Assembly (NCBI GenBank): GCA_003167415.1
Contig: PMTF01000004.1
Coordinates: 62,001 to 126,000, forward strand
Length of the DNA: 64,000 bases
Direction of reading: 5' to 3'
DNA from: Acidimicrobiaceae bacterium
GTDB lineage: Bacteria > Actinomycetota > Acidimicrobiia > Acidimicrobiales > RAAP-2
The notes under the pieces were generated by a model. That model searched no databases, was not told the origin of the DNA, and saw only the letters and a list, made by a program, of their open reading frames with translations. Made by a program: the position numbers and the translations under genes. Shown here in pieces: positions 8,096 to 17,096 of this stretch (its first letter is position 1; each line of letters starts with the position of its first letter).

Positions 8096-9030
8096 TGGCG
8101 AAGCAACTGCGCGTGGGATGGATCGGCTGCGGGCGCATGGGAAGTGCGATGGCGAAGCGTCTCATCGCCGGAACGAGTGAGGTACTGGTCACGAACCGCA
8201 CACGCGCCAAGGCCGAAGCACTGTTCGAACTGGGTGCCGTCGTTGTCGACCATCCGGTCGACCTCGCGGACTGTGACGTGGTCTTCGTGATGGTCTCGGC
8301 CGATCCGCAACTGCTCGAAGTCATGAGCGGCCCCGAGGGGGTGCTGACCAACGAGGGGGTCGCACCACGGATCATCATTGACTGCTCGACTGTCTCGACC
8401 GGAGCATCGGCTCTCGCTCGCGAAGCCTGCTCGACGCGAGGCGTCGAATTTCTGGCCGCTCCGGTGAGCGGCAATCCGAAAGTCGTCGCGTCGGGGAAGT
8501 TGACGCTCGCGGTGTCCGGTTCCCGAGAGGCCTTCAACGAAGTCCGACCGCTCCTCGATCAACTCGGACACGGCGTGACGTACGTCGGTGAGGGCGAAGT
8601 CGCCCGACTAGTAAAGATCTGTCACAACATGTTCCTCGGCGTGGTCACCCAGGCGATGGCCGAGATCACGGTGCTCGCCGAGCGCGGCGGCATCGAACGG
8701 AGCGCGTTTCTCGAATTCTTGAACGACTCGGTGATGGGATCCACCTTCACGCGCTACAAGACTCCGGCGTTCGTGAACCTCGACTTCAAGCCCACGTTCA
8801 CCCCGGTGTTGCTCAAAAAGGACTTCGATCTCGGTATGACCGAAGCGAAGGACCTAGGTGTGCCTATGCCGTTGTCGGAGTTGTGCACCGAGATCGTCGC
8901 CAGCGCCGTAGGCGCCGGTCACGTTGATGAGGACTTCGCGGTGCTCTTGCTTGAAGAGGCCCGAAGGGCGGGACTTACATTGGAACCAGAAAGCAAGGTC
9001 ATTGATGACGGACTCGGGGGGAAACGATGA
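8095..9030 (+). CDS. 3-hydroxyisobutyrate dehydrogenase-like NAD(P)-dependent oxidoreductase (copy A)
   Basis: 311 aa. The N-terminal Rossmann motif is GWIGCGRMGSAMAKRL; substrate-binding segments DCSTVSTGAS and APVSGNPKVVASG follow, and the catalytic Lys is expected in VKICHNMFLG. The C-terminal half is the all-helical beta-hydroxyacid dehydrogenase domain. Enzymes of this family oxidise 3-hydroxyisobutyrate, tartronate semialdehyde, 6-phosphogluconate and similar acids. It is coupled to livF and to the M24 gene (4-bp overlap). A clear paralogue is at 25416-26333; both share SVMGS.F.RYKTPA and PVSGNP. The acid handled is unknown. Confidence 0.88.
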   Translation: MAKQLRVGWIGCGRMGSAMAKRLIAGTSEVLVTNRTRAKAEALFELGAVVVDHPVDLADCDVVFVMVSADPQLLEVMSGPEGVLTNEGVAPRIIIDCSTVSTGASALAREACSTRGVEFLAAPVSGNPKVVASGKLTLAVSGSREAFNEVRPLLDQLGHGVTYVGEGEVARLVKICHNMFLGVVTQAMAEITVLAERGGIERSAFLEFLNDSVMGSTFTRYKTPAFVNLDFKPTFTPVLLKKDFDLGMTEAKDLGVPMPLSELCTEIVASAVGAGHVDEDFAVLLLEEARRAGLTLEPESKVIDDGLGGKR

Positions 9031-10277
9031 GCGAAGACTTCGGACCGATCGTCACTACGCCCGGTCACAACGGCGTCGACTTCGAGACCCGAGTCGACTT
9101 TGATCGCTTGCGTTCGTACCGTCTCGCTCGGGCCCGCGAGGCGCTCGAGCAAAGCGATCTCGGCGCGATCCTGCTCTTTGACTTCTACAACATCCGCTAC
9201 GTCTCCCAGACGTGGATCGGTGGCGCCCTCGGCGACAAGATGACGCGTTACTGCCTATTGACGCGCGGCGGTGAACCAATGATCTGGGACTTCGGATCCG
9301 CGGCCCGCCATCACCAGCTCTTCGCCCCGTGGCTCGAACCAGAGAACTGCCGGGCCGGAATGCTGGGCCTGCGCGGCGCCGTCGCGCCTCAGGCCGGACT
9401 CTTCGAATCGGCGGTCAAAGAGCTCGTCGGAATCTTGAGCGAACACGGACTCCTGGACCAGCCGGTCGGGATCGACCTCGTCGAACTGCCGTTCCTGTTC
9501 GAAATCCAAAAGGCCGGCGTGGAGATTCGCGACGCGCAGCAGTTGATGCTCGACGCGCGTCAGATTAAAAACCAAGACGAGTTGATGCTCCTCTCCCAGG
9601 CCGCCGCGATGGTCGACGGGGTCTACCAGGACATCTTCGAGGCCCTGAAGCCGGGGATACGAGAGAACGAGATCGTCGCGCTAGCGAACAAGCGACTCTA
9701 CGAGATGGGTTCGGACCAGGTTGAAGCCATCAACGCGGTCTCGGGCGAGCGGTGCAATCCCCACCCCCACAACTTCACGGACCGCATTATTCGCCCCGGT
9801 GACCAGGCCTTCTTTGACATTATCCACTCCTACACCGGCTACCGGACGTGTTACTACCGCACGATGTCCGTCGGCAGCTCGACGGCCCCGCAACGAGAGG
9901 CCTACGCCAAAGCGCGCGCGTGGATGGATACGGCGATCGAACTGGTGCGACCGGGCGTCGGGACCGACGAGATAGCGCTCGCGTGGCCGGCCGCGACGGA
10001 CTTTGGCTTCGCCAACGAGATGGCTGCGTTTGGTTTGCAGTTCGGTCACGGCCTCGGACTCGGTCTGCACGAACGACCGATCATCAGTCGTCTCAACAGC
10101 CTGCGCAATCCCATCGAGTTGCAGGCGGGCATGGTCTTCGCCCTGGAGACGTACTGCCCCGCGTCCGATGGCGTGTCGGCGGCACGAATCGAAGAGGAGA
10201 TCGTCGTGACCGAAAACGGTCCGTCGATCCTTACACACTTTCCGGCCCAAGAACTCATGGTCGCGAACCGGTACTAG
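9027..10277 (+). CDS. M24-family (pita-bread fold) hydrolase, copy A, with Cys in place of the second metal-binding Asp
   Basis: 416 aa. The N-terminal domain has LLFDFYNIRYVSQ and WDFGSAARHHQLF; the C-terminal pita-bread domain keeps Asp264 (AFFDIIHS), His341 (QFGHGLGLGL), Glu374 (FALETYCP) and Glu389 (ARIEEEI). The second metal Asp expected 11 residues after Asp264 is Cys275 in GYRTCYYRT. Creatinase has a comparable stretch (GYYTALERT, from memory) and also lacks this Asp, so a non-peptidase C-N hydrolase is more likely than an aminopeptidase. A conserved ERCNPHPHNF lies before the Asp. It is coupled to the dehydrogenase upstream and sits 9 bp before E1 alpha. The paralogue is at 15710-17071. 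Confidence 0.8.
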   Translation: MSEDFGPIVTTPGHNGVDFETRVDFDRLRSYRLARAREALEQSDLGAILLFDFYNIRYVSQTWIGGALGDKMTRYCLLTRGGEPMIWDFGSAARHHQLFAPWLEPENCRAGMLGLRGAVAPQAGLFESAVKELVGILSEHGLLDQPVGIDLVELPFLFEIQKAGVEIRDAQQLMLDARQIKNQDELMLLSQAAAMVDGVYQDIFEALKPGIRENEIVALANKRLYEMGSDQVEAINAVSGERCNPHPHNFTDRIIRPGDQAFFDIIHSYTGYRTCYYRTMSVGSSTAPQREAYAKARAWMDTAIELVRPGVGTDEIALAWPAATDFGFANEMAAFGLQFGHGLGLGLHERPIISRLNSLRNPIELQAGMVFALETYCPASDGVSAARIEEEIVVTENGPSILTHFPAQELMVANRY

Positions 10278-10286
10278 GAGGAAAAG

Positions 10287-11294
10287 ATGACCAGCACCCA
10301 CGCCGCACCCGAACTCAGTTACCTCGACCACAAAGTCGCGATGTATCGCTGTCAAGTGGCGCTGCGCCAGTTCGAGCAACGCGCCTACGACCTCTTCTTA
10401 GAGAACTTCGTGAAAGGGACGAGTCACCTCTCCATTGGCCAAGAAGCGATCGCCGCGGGGGTAGCCGCGGCGATGCGCCCGACGGACTGGACGTTCGCGA
10501 CCTATCGCGGTCACGCCCACACGCTCGCGCGAGGTGTGCCGATGACGCCGATCTTCGCTGAACTGATGGGCCGAACCAACGGCTTGATGGCGGGCAAGGG
10601 TGGCTCGATGCACTTGACCAGCGTGGAACACGGCATGATGGGTTCGTACGCGATCATCGGCGCGCACTTGCCCATTGCGTGCGGCGCCGCGTGGAGCGCA
10701 CAGTATCGAGGGACGGACCAGGTGGCGGTGGCGTTCTTCGGTGACGGCTCGGTCAACATTGGCGCCTTCCACGAAGCGCTCAACTTTGCGGCCGTCTGGA
10801 AATTGCCAGTGATCTTCTTCTGCGAGAACAACCTCTGGATGGAGTACACACGAACTTCTGACGTCACGGCGGTGGCGAACCCCGCGGCCGATCGCGCTGC
10901 GGCCTACGGACTCGAGAGCATCATCGTCGACGGCAATGACGCCGACGCCGTCTACGAGGTCACATCGCTGGCGATTGCTCGCGCACGAGCCGGCGAGGGG
11001 CCGAGCATGATCGAAGCCAAGACCTATCGACACGGCGGTCACTCGCGCGCCGATCCCGGGAAATACCGACCGGACGAGGAGCTGGCCGAGTGGCTCCTCA
11101 AGGATCCGATCCCCCTCTATCGGTCCCGACTCTTGGAGATGGGCGTGAGCGAAGACGACCTGCTGGTCTTAGAGGCCGACGTGGACGCCGAAGTTGAGAC
11201 GGCCACGAACGAGGCGAAAGCCGGTGGTGTGCCGGGCGAGGATCTCTTATTGAAGGACGTATGGGCGGACGGAGGTGCCTCATGGCGCAACTAA
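10287..11294 (+). CDS. 2-oxoacid (pyruvate/acetoin-type) dehydrogenase E1 alpha subunit
   Basis: 335 aa from ATG at 10287 behind a strong AGGAGG. The thiamine diphosphate motif is GDGSVNIGAFHEALN through to FFCENN, and the phosphorylation-loop region KTYRHGGHSRADPGKYR is typical of E1 alpha. LYRSRLLEMG near the C-terminus fits acetoin dehydrogenase and pyruvate dehydrogenase alpha chains. With E1 beta it decarboxylates a 2-oxoacid or cleaves an acetoin-like diketone and passes the acyl group to lipoyl-E2, probably the protein at 793-2103. Its place at the end of the Liv operon suggests it acts on a late intermediate of the imported compound. Confidence 0.9.
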   Translation: MTSTHAAPELSYLDHKVAMYRCQVALRQFEQRAYDLFLENFVKGTSHLSIGQEAIAAGVAAAMRPTDWTFATYRGHAHTLARGVPMTPIFAELMGRTNGLMAGKGGSMHLTSVEHGMMGSYAIIGAHLPIACGAAWSAQYRGTDQVAVAFFGDGSVNIGAFHEALNFAAVWKLPVIFFCENNLWMEYTRTSDVTAVANPAADRAAAYGLESIIVDGNDADAVYEVTSLAIARARAGEGPSMIEAKTYRHGGHSRADPGKYRPDEELAEWLLKDPIPLYRSRLLEMGVSEDDLLVLEADVDAEVETATNEAKAGGVPGEDLLLKDVWADGGASWRN

Positions 11295-12259
11295 CTTTTC
11301 GTGAAGCGATTGCTCGGGGCATCGCCCAAGAGATGCGTCGCGACGACTCGGTGGTCTTCCTCGGCGAGGACGTCGGCGCGGCGGGCGGGGTCTTCAAAGG
11401 CACCGTAGGACTCTTAGAAGAGTTCGGAGATGTGCGAGTCCGTGACACGCCAATAAGTGAACAGGCGATTCTGGGCGCCGCGATGGGTGCTGCGATGACC
11501 GGCCTTCGACCAATTGCCGAGATCATGTTCTCGGACTTCTTCGCGGTGTGCTGGGACATCGTGGCGAACGAGATTGCGAAGAGTCGCTACATGACGAACG
11601 GCCAGGTGACGTTCCCGCTCGTCATCCGTTCCGGCAACGGTGGCGGCCTCCGCTTTGGCGCTCAGCACTCTCAAAGCGTCGAGAACTGGGCCATGATGAT
11701 CCCGGGCCTGAAGGTCGTCGTGCCGTCCAATGCGGTCGACGTCATCGGACTCATGGCCGCATCCATCCGTGATCCCGATCCCGTCATCTTCCTCGAAGCG
11801 AAGGCGCTCTACGCGTCCAAGATGGACGTGCCCGACGGCGAGATCGTTGACACGCTCGGTTCCGCCAAAGTGCTTCGTCAGGGCTCGAACGCCACGGTCG
11901 TCGCGCTGGGGTCGATGGTGCCTAAGGCGCTCCAGGCGGCGGAGGAACTCGCGACGAATGGCATCGAATGCACGGTGATCGACGTGCGATCCCTGGTTCC
12001 TCTCGACACGACCACCATCCTTCGCGAAGTGTCGGCCACCGGGCGAATGTTCACCGTGGAAGAGAATCCGCGCCTGTGCGGTTGGGGGGCAGAACTAGCC
12101 TCAATCATCGCCGACGAGGTCTTCTACGACCTCGACGGACCCATCGTTCGCATCACGACGCCTCACATCCCCCTCCCGGCGGCCGACGCGCTTGAGGACC
12201 TTGCGATTCCCTCAGTCGAGCGCATCGTGAACACAATTCACAAATCAATGAACTCCTGA
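11282..12259 (+). CDS. 2-oxoacid dehydrogenase E1 beta subunit
   Basis: 325 aa from ATG at 11282 (MAQLTFREAIARGIAQEMRR), selected for the GGAGGTG site just before it; it overlaps E1 alpha by 13 bp. Transketolase-type pyrimidine-binding domain: FLGEDVGAAGGVFKG and DTPISEQAILGAAMGAA. The C-terminal transketolase domain includes VIDVRSLVPLDTTTI and EENPRLCGWGAELAS. It completes the E1 heterotetramer and is the last gene of the Liv operon. A hairpin with ATCAGA/TCTGAT arms lies shortly after the stop, but without a T-run. Confidence 0.9.
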   Translation: MAQLTFREAIARGIAQEMRRDDSVVFLGEDVGAAGGVFKGTVGLLEEFGDVRVRDTPISEQAILGAAMGAAMTGLRPIAEIMFSDFFAVCWDIVANEIAKSRYMTNGQVTFPLVIRSGNGGGLRFGAQHSQSVENWAMMIPGLKVVVPSNAVDVIGLMAASIRDPDPVIFLEAKALYASKMDVPDGEIVDTLGSAKVLRQGSNATVVALGSMVPKALQAAEELATNGIECTVIDVRSLVPLDTTTILREVSATGRMFTVEENPRLCGWGAELASIIADEVFYDLDGPIVRITTPHIPLPAADALEDLAIPSVERIVNTIHKSMNS

Positions 12260-12409
12260 AGATTCGTGGCGGGATCAGAAGGTTGGTCTGATTCGCACTT
12301 GTGACGTTCCTGATCACCACTGGTTTTCTGTGCCAAACGCAGTCTGGCTGTCGCTCAGAGGCAGTTCAAATCAGTGCGAGAGGTGTCTCAGCGATAACCA
12401 CCAGAGGAT

Positions 12410-12706
12410 GTGCATCCGGGAAATCTCTCTCTGATGCAACTCGCGGCGACGTTGTGCCCTAAGTCCCTAATCGATGCATTGCCAATCGTGGGAGACTTCT
12501 TTCAACACGAGTGGGGAGGCCTGATGTCAAGTTTCGGACTGTACGCCGCCATATGGCCGTTAACCACGCTTGGTCATTACGTGCACTGGCACATTATTCA
12601 GATCAGCGTGGCCAACTTGGTGGTCATCATCTTGATGGTCGTCACTTTCATCGTGGCGCTTTTCGCACCATTTCCGGGTCGACGCCGCCGTAAGGAGAAC
12701 CCGTGA
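12410..12706 (+). CDS. Small membrane protein of the cytochrome b cluster
   Basis: 98 aa from GTG at 12410, with an alternative ATG at 12434. One clear membrane segment (ISVANLVVIILMVVTFIVAL) follows a weakly hydrophobic region with three His residues (HYVHWHII); the end is strongly basic (PGRRRRKE). It overlaps the cytochrome b gene by 4 bp, so the products probably meet in one complex. No family recognised. The His residues could face a haem or quinone site, but that is speculation. Confidence 0.65.
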   Translation: MHPGNLSLMQLAATLCPKSLIDALPIVGDFFQHEWGGLMSSFGLYAAIWPLTTLGHYVHWHIIQISVANLVVIILMVVTFIVALFAPFPGRRRRKENP

Positions 12707-13329
12707 GCACCACTGAGATCGATCGCCAATGGACGACCCGTCTTCGCAAGCGCGTCGCCGGCAAGCTCCCACCGGAAAAACTGTTACCTGATACACAGCC
12801 GACCTACGTCTCTTCGTGGATCTATGTCTTTGGCGTCACGACGTTGGCCGCCCTTGGAGTCGTCATCGCCACCGGCTGCCTCCTGGCGATCCGCGGACCG
12901 CAGTGGTGGCACACCTCTTCGGTCGGTCACTTCGTCAATTCGATGCACCTTTGGAGCGTCGAGATCTTCTTCTTCGCCATGGTCATACACCTTTGGGGCA
13001 AGTACTTCATGGCGGCGTGGCGCGGGGGTCGAGCCCTCACCTGGATGACCGGCGTCGTGACGTTTCTCACCTCCATCGCCACGGCGTTCACCGGCTACGT
13101 GAGCCAATCGAACTTTGACTCCCAGTGGATCTCCACGCAGGCGAAGGATGGCATCAACTCCACCGGCGCGGGTGCGTTCTGGAATGTCTTGAATTTGGGA
13201 CAGATGTTGATGTGGCACATCGTCTTGTTGCCGCTGGCCGCCGTCGTTTTGACGGTGCTCCACGTCCTGCTTGTTCGCGTCAAGGGTGTCGTGCCTCCCT
13301 TTGAGAAGACAACCGAGGTGGCCCAATGA
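12703..13329 (+). CDS. b6-type cytochrome b (N-terminal, four-helix, dihaem domain only)
   Basis: 208 aa, with the haem-binding core of cytochrome b/b6. Helix B carries His pairs in NSMHLWSVEI and AMVIHLWGKY (14 apart); helix D carries MWHIVLLPL and LTVLHVLLV, whose His residues are 15 apart. The 15-residue step in helix D is the mark of b6-type rather than mitochondrial-type cytochrome b. The ...VKGVVPP end is also typical. It should transfer electrons between menaquinone and a partner. The quinol-site C-terminal part of full cytochrome b is absent here; the next gene may replace it. Confidence 0.88.
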   Translation: MSTTEIDRQWTTRLRKRVAGKLPPEKLLPDTQPTYVSSWIYVFGVTTLAALGVVIATGCLLAIRGPQWWHTSSVGHFVNSMHLWSVEIFFFAMVIHLWGKYFMAAWRGGRALTWMTGVVTFLTSIATAFTGYVSQSNFDSQWISTQAKDGINSTGAGAFWNVLNLGQMLMWHIVLLPLAAVVLTVLHVLLVRVKGVVPPFEKTTEVAQ

Positions 13330-14270
13330 CCAAGGCGTTTCGTCCCGACGTGGACGCTCCCGAGTGGAAGGGCGGCTACAGCCCCTACGACATCGTCAAA
13401 GAAGGCATCATCGCCGTAGTCATCGTCTCGATCTTGACGGTGTTGCTGTCGGTGGCCTTCGGTTCGCCCGACGATCCCTCGATCACCATCAAGGCCTGGT
13501 CAACCAACGCCCCAATGGATTTTGCCACGACCGCGCTCAGTGAACTGAACGGTACGTCGGGCTCGGCGGGGTACGGCGCGCCGTACAACAACGCCTCCAC
13601 GGGCCAACAGCTGGGCCCGCTCCGCCTGGCCAAGTGGGTCGGTGACCGAATCCCCGTGAATACGGTCAATGACTTCATCATCGATCCATTGAAGTCCCTT
13701 CCCAAGCAACCGGCGTTGACGGCGGACCTCTCGCAGTGGTCCTCAGCGTCGGTCTCCGCGCGCGCCGGCTGGGTGAAGAACTATTCGCAGGCGGCGAACA
13801 AGATGCAGATCGTGAGTGGCCAACTGGTCGTGAACGCGACGAACGCTGGACCACTGCCGGTGATGATGGCGGACCTTTTCCAGATGGCCCGAACCGGAGC
13901 CCTCGACCAGGCCCTGGTGACGCAGAACGGCTTCTACACCAGTGACTACACGCTGCCGCTACTGTTCTTGGCCGACGGCACCTACTTGTCCAACATCGCC
14001 CAAAAGCAACACCTCACGGGTGACCAGTGGGGCATGATGAACGAAACGGGCAACTACCCGGGTCAAGCGTGGCTCTGGCTGTACACCTTCTGGTACCAAG
14101 TCACGCCAATGAATTCGAGCGGCAATGGCGACATACTCGTGTGGGGCATCATGATGGTCCTCTCGGCGGGGCTCTTGCTCACCCCTTTCATCCCGGGACT
14201 GCGCAGCATTCCTCGAAAGACCCGTGTCTATCGCCTGATCTGGCGCGAGCACTACCGCTCTCTCCCCTAG
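13326..14270 (+). CDS. Membrane-anchored partner of cytochrome b, C-terminal part cytochrome-b-like
   Basis: 314 aa. A membrane segment near residue 25-47 (IIAVVIVSILTVLLSVAF) is followed by a ~200-residue polar region likely outside the membrane, a second segment near 275-295 (ILVWGIMMVLSAGLLLTPF) and a tail IPGLRSIPRKTRVYRLIWRE that resembles the end of actinobacterial cytochrome b. No CxxCH haem-c site and no Rieske cysteines are present. The 4-bp overlap with the cytochrome b gene indicates a fixed partner. It could be a divergent subunit IV. The family is not recognised with certainty. Confidence 0.7.
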   Translation: MTKAFRPDVDAPEWKGGYSPYDIVKEGIIAVVIVSILTVLLSVAFGSPDDPSITIKAWSTNAPMDFATTALSELNGTSGSAGYGAPYNNASTGQQLGPLRLAKWVGDRIPVNTVNDFIIDPLKSLPKQPALTADLSQWSSASVSARAGWVKNYSQAANKMQIVSGQLVVNATNAGPLPVMMADLFQMARTGALDQALVTQNGFYTSDYTLPLLFLADGTYLSNIAQKQHLTGDQWGMMNETGNYPGQAWLWLYTFWYQVTPMNSSGNGDILVWGIMMVLSAGLLLTPFIPGLRSIPRKTRVYRLIWREHYRSLP

Positions 14271-14327
14271 TCACTATGGAACAACGAGGGTCCGTGACGT
14301 CCCGCGTCGCATCGTCTCGCACGGCCC

Positions 14328-15518
14328 TTAGACGGGTACGCCCGACAGAGCCAGCACGAGGCCGACCGCGCCGGCCAGTATCAGGCACGTCACCACACTG
14401 CGTCGAAGTACGAACAGCAGAATCATTGCTCCGGCGAGAATTGGAATCTGCCACAGGTGAGTAAGTCCACGCCCCAGTGGAATGGCCGAACCGGCGATCG
14501 CCCCGATGACCGCCGGTCCCGCGCCGCGAAGAAATGACTGGACCGACGTATTGGCCCGGACTCGGTCGAAATGAGGCGCTCCCACGAGCACGAAGAGGAA
14601 CGACGGACTGAACACGATCAATGCGGCGAGCAGTCCACCACCGATGCCCTTCGCGGCGTAACCAACGGCCGCGACCGTCTGCACCACCGGACCGGGCGTC
14701 AGTTGCCCGAGGGCCACCGCGCTAAGGAACTGCGTGCTGCTCATCCAGTGATACGTGCTCACGACGTCGTGTTGCATCAAGGGCACGATGACGAATCCCC
14801 CGCCGTAGGAGAGTGCGCCTACTTTGAAAGCCACCCACGCGATCGCGCCGAGACCGCCGACCACGCCGAAGTGGCCAATCACGGCGGGGGACATCGCTCT
14901 TGCCGGACCCGATGGCTTCGCGATCCCCCGGTTTCGCGCCACGATCTCCACTAATCCGCACGCCACCATCGCCAGTACCAGATACGAACCGACCACGGAC
15001 GCCATCACTCCCCCAACGACGACGTAGACCAACCAGCGCACGTGCTCCCCTCGTCGAGCGCCCATGCCACGGCGACTCGCCGGGATGAGGGTCCACGACG
15101 CCTTCAGCGCGACGGCGGGTATGGCCGCACCCGCGCCGGCCGCGGTCCCCAGCACCCACGCCGGTGCGTTTCGGTCAAGAAACACCACCGAAAGTGCGAG
15201 TATCAGAATGAGACCCGGAACGATGAAACAAATTCCGCCGATTAATGCGCCGGCGATCCCTCGCAATCGCCACGCGCAGAGAATTGCGAGTTGCGTTGAC
15301 GCGGGACCGGGAAGGAGATTGGTGGCGGCGATGCCATCGTCAAAATCCTTATCTTCGATCCATCGCTGCTTTTCTACGCACAGTCGTCGGAGCAAGATGA
15401 TGTGAGCCGGCGGGCCCCCGAATCCGATGCAGCCAATCCGCGTCCACTCTCGCGCGATGGTGACCAACGAGACTCGAGACGCCGCGACACCTCGATCAGC
15501 CATCGGATCACTTTCCAA
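14328..15518 (-). CDS. chrA: ChrA family chromate transporter
   Basis: 396 aa, the length of two-domain (long-chain) CHR proteins. Each half contains the family's glycine- and proline-rich loops: IGFGGPPAHI and LLPGPASTQLAI in the first, SYGGGFVIVPLMQ and LTPGPVVQT in the second. About ten membrane segments are visible. The family exports chromate, and some members move other oxyanions. A second Met at 15503 could be the start. It is a single gene facing the cytochrome cluster tail to tail; no chrB regulator is nearby. Function in chromate resistance here is by family only. Confidence 0.9.
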   Translation of the reverse strand: MESDPMADRGVAASRVSLVTIAREWTRIGCIGFGGPPAHIILLRRLCVEKQRWIEDKDFDDGIAATNLLPGPASTQLAILCAWRLRGIAGALIGGICFIVPGLILILALSVVFLDRNAPAWVLGTAAGAGAAIPAVALKASWTLIPASRRGMGARRGEHVRWLVYVVVGGVMASVVGSYLVLAMVACGLVEIVARNRGIAKPSGPARAMSPAVIGHFGVVGGLGAIAWVAFKVGALSYGGGFVIVPLMQHDVVSTYHWMSSTQFLSAVALGQLTPGPVVQTVAAVGYAAKGIGGGLLAALIVFSPSFLFVLVGAPHFDRVRANTSVQSFLRGAGPAVIGAIAGSAIPLGRGLTHLWQIPILAGAMILLFVLRRSVVTCLILAGAVGLVLALSGVPV

Positions 15519-15709
15519 GAGGTGCTTCGACCGCTATGAACATCGCTCGATCTATCCGTTCGCTCTTCGTGACGATTCGTCGAATTTCAGATTTGATCTC
15601 GCTCGACACGGTCTCCCTGGTTCTTCGACGTGACGGTCTCACGGCTCGTAGCCTACGAATTTCCGGCGGCAAGCTTCGAGATCAACCGTGCGTCAATAAA
15701 GCGGCGCCC

Positions 15710-17071
15710 CTACTTGGTCACTGGCTCTTCGCCCCGCCCGACCGCGGTGTTGAGGTGCGACTGTGATTCTCGCAGACCGTTCACGGGACCACCGGCGCTG
15801 AAGTAGCGCTGGCCGGCCACCAATAGCTCCTCGGCCGGGAACTTCGTGATCACCTCACAACCCGTGGCCGTGACGACGACCTCTTCCTCGATGCGCGCGG
15901 CCGACCAGCCGTCCTTCGCCGGCCAGAACGTCTCGAGAGCGAAGACCATGCCCTCTTCGAGCACCTCGGGGTGATCGAGCGAGATCATGCGGCTGAATAT
16001 CGGCCGTTCCCAGATCGACAGGCCAATGCCGTGGCCGTACTGCAGACCGAAGGCCGCCTCTTCATTGGCGAAGCCGAACTCCGTGGCCTTGGGCCACAGC
16101 GAGACCACGTCGGCAGTGGTGGTGCCTGGTTTCACTATCGATATCGCGGAGTCGACGAGCTCTCGACACTTGGTGTACGCGTCACGTTGAGCGACCGAGG
16201 CACTGCCGACGGCGAACGTGCGGTAGTAACAGGTGCGGTACCCGTTGAAGCTGTGCAGGATGTCAAAGAAAGCCGGGTCGCCCGGTCGAAGTAGTCGGTC
16301 GCTGAAGACGTGGGGATGCGGAGAACACCGTTCGCCCGAGATCGCGTTGACCCCTTCGACGTGTTCGGACCCCAAGTCGTAGAGCGTCTTGTTCACCAGT
16401 CCGACGCACTCGTTCTCGCGAACGCCCGGTCGCAGGAACGAATAGAGCTCCTCGTACGCGGTGTCGACCATCGACGCGGCGTGGGCCAGCAGCGAGATCT
16501 CGTCGGTCGTCTTGATCTTTCGCGCCGCCAAGAAGACCTGTTGCCCGTCGACCAATGTCATGCCCTCTTTGGCGAACGCCGCTAGCACCGGCATCTCGAT
16601 GATGTCGACGCCGATTGGTTCATTTTGGAGACTGAACTGGGACAGGACTTCTTTGATCTTCTCGGCGACCGTGCCGGCTCGGTCGGCGCCGGGAGGAATG
16701 GCTCCGCGCAACGTCGAGATGCCGGCGCGCGCACCTTCGTAGGGCATCTCGGAACCGTCGGGACCGATTTGGACGCCGGTCAGCCACGGGTTGTAGAGCT
16801 GATGGTGTCGCGCGGCCGAGCCGAAGTCCCACACGACGGGCTTGCCACCGCGCGGCAACAACGCAAAACGGATCAACTTGTCCATGGCCCACGTGCCGAT
16901 GTGGGTCCCGGTCATGTAGCGAATGTTGTGGAAGTCGAAAGTTAAGAGAGCCCCTAAGTCTGATCGCTCTAACTCGGCCTGCAACTTGGCGAGGCGCTCC
17001 TCGCGAAGACGAGGCATGTCAACGCGGTTCTCCCAGTCAACGGCGTTGCTTCCGTAGGTGTGAATGCCCAT
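15710..17071 (-). CDS. M24-family (pita-bread fold) hydrolase, copy B, with the same Asp-to-Cys change
   Basis: 453 aa from the ATG at 17071, which is better spaced from GGAGG than the ATG at 17074. It parallels copy A throughout: LLTFDFHNIRYMTG, WDFGSAARHHQLY, ERCSPHPHVF, then FFDILHSFNGYRTCYYRT, QYGHGIGLSI, FALETFWP and ARIEEEV. As in copy A the second metal Asp is replaced by Cys while the first Asp, His and both Glu remain. It is 30 aa longer at the C-terminus and carries an insert near residue 110. It is the last gene of the Rbs-type importer operon, 25 bp after the permease stop, so its substrate is probably imported by that system. Confidence 0.8.
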   Translation of the reverse strand: MGIHTYGSNAVDWENRVDMPRLREERLAKLQAELERSDLGALLTFDFHNIRYMTGTHIGTWAMDKLIRFALLPRGGKPVVWDFGSAARHHQLYNPWLTGVQIGPDGSEMPYEGARAGISTLRGAIPPGADRAGTVAEKIKEVLSQFSLQNEPIGVDIIEMPVLAAFAKEGMTLVDGQQVFLAARKIKTTDEISLLAHAASMVDTAYEELYSFLRPGVRENECVGLVNKTLYDLGSEHVEGVNAISGERCSPHPHVFSDRLLRPGDPAFFDILHSFNGYRTCYYRTFAVGSASVAQRDAYTKCRELVDSAISIVKPGTTTADVVSLWPKATEFGFANEEAAFGLQYGHGIGLSIWERPIFSRMISLDHPEVLEEGMVFALETFWPAKDGWSAARIEEEVVVTATGCEVITKFPAEELLVAGQRYFSAGGPVNGLRESQSHLNTAVGRGEEPVTK

Positions 17072-17096
17072 CATTCCTCCAGGTATCTAGCGATTG

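Noticed and set aside
9027..10277. Identification of the M24 protein as the DMSP lyase DddP
   Set aside because: The N-terminal parts look alike, but DddP keeps the Asp metal ligands that are replaced by Cys here, and no other DMSP gene is present.
15427..15766. Short plus-strand frames between chrA and the M24 gene
   Set aside because: No ribosome binding site and no family resemblance; the 191-bp gap seems to be only the chrA upstream region.
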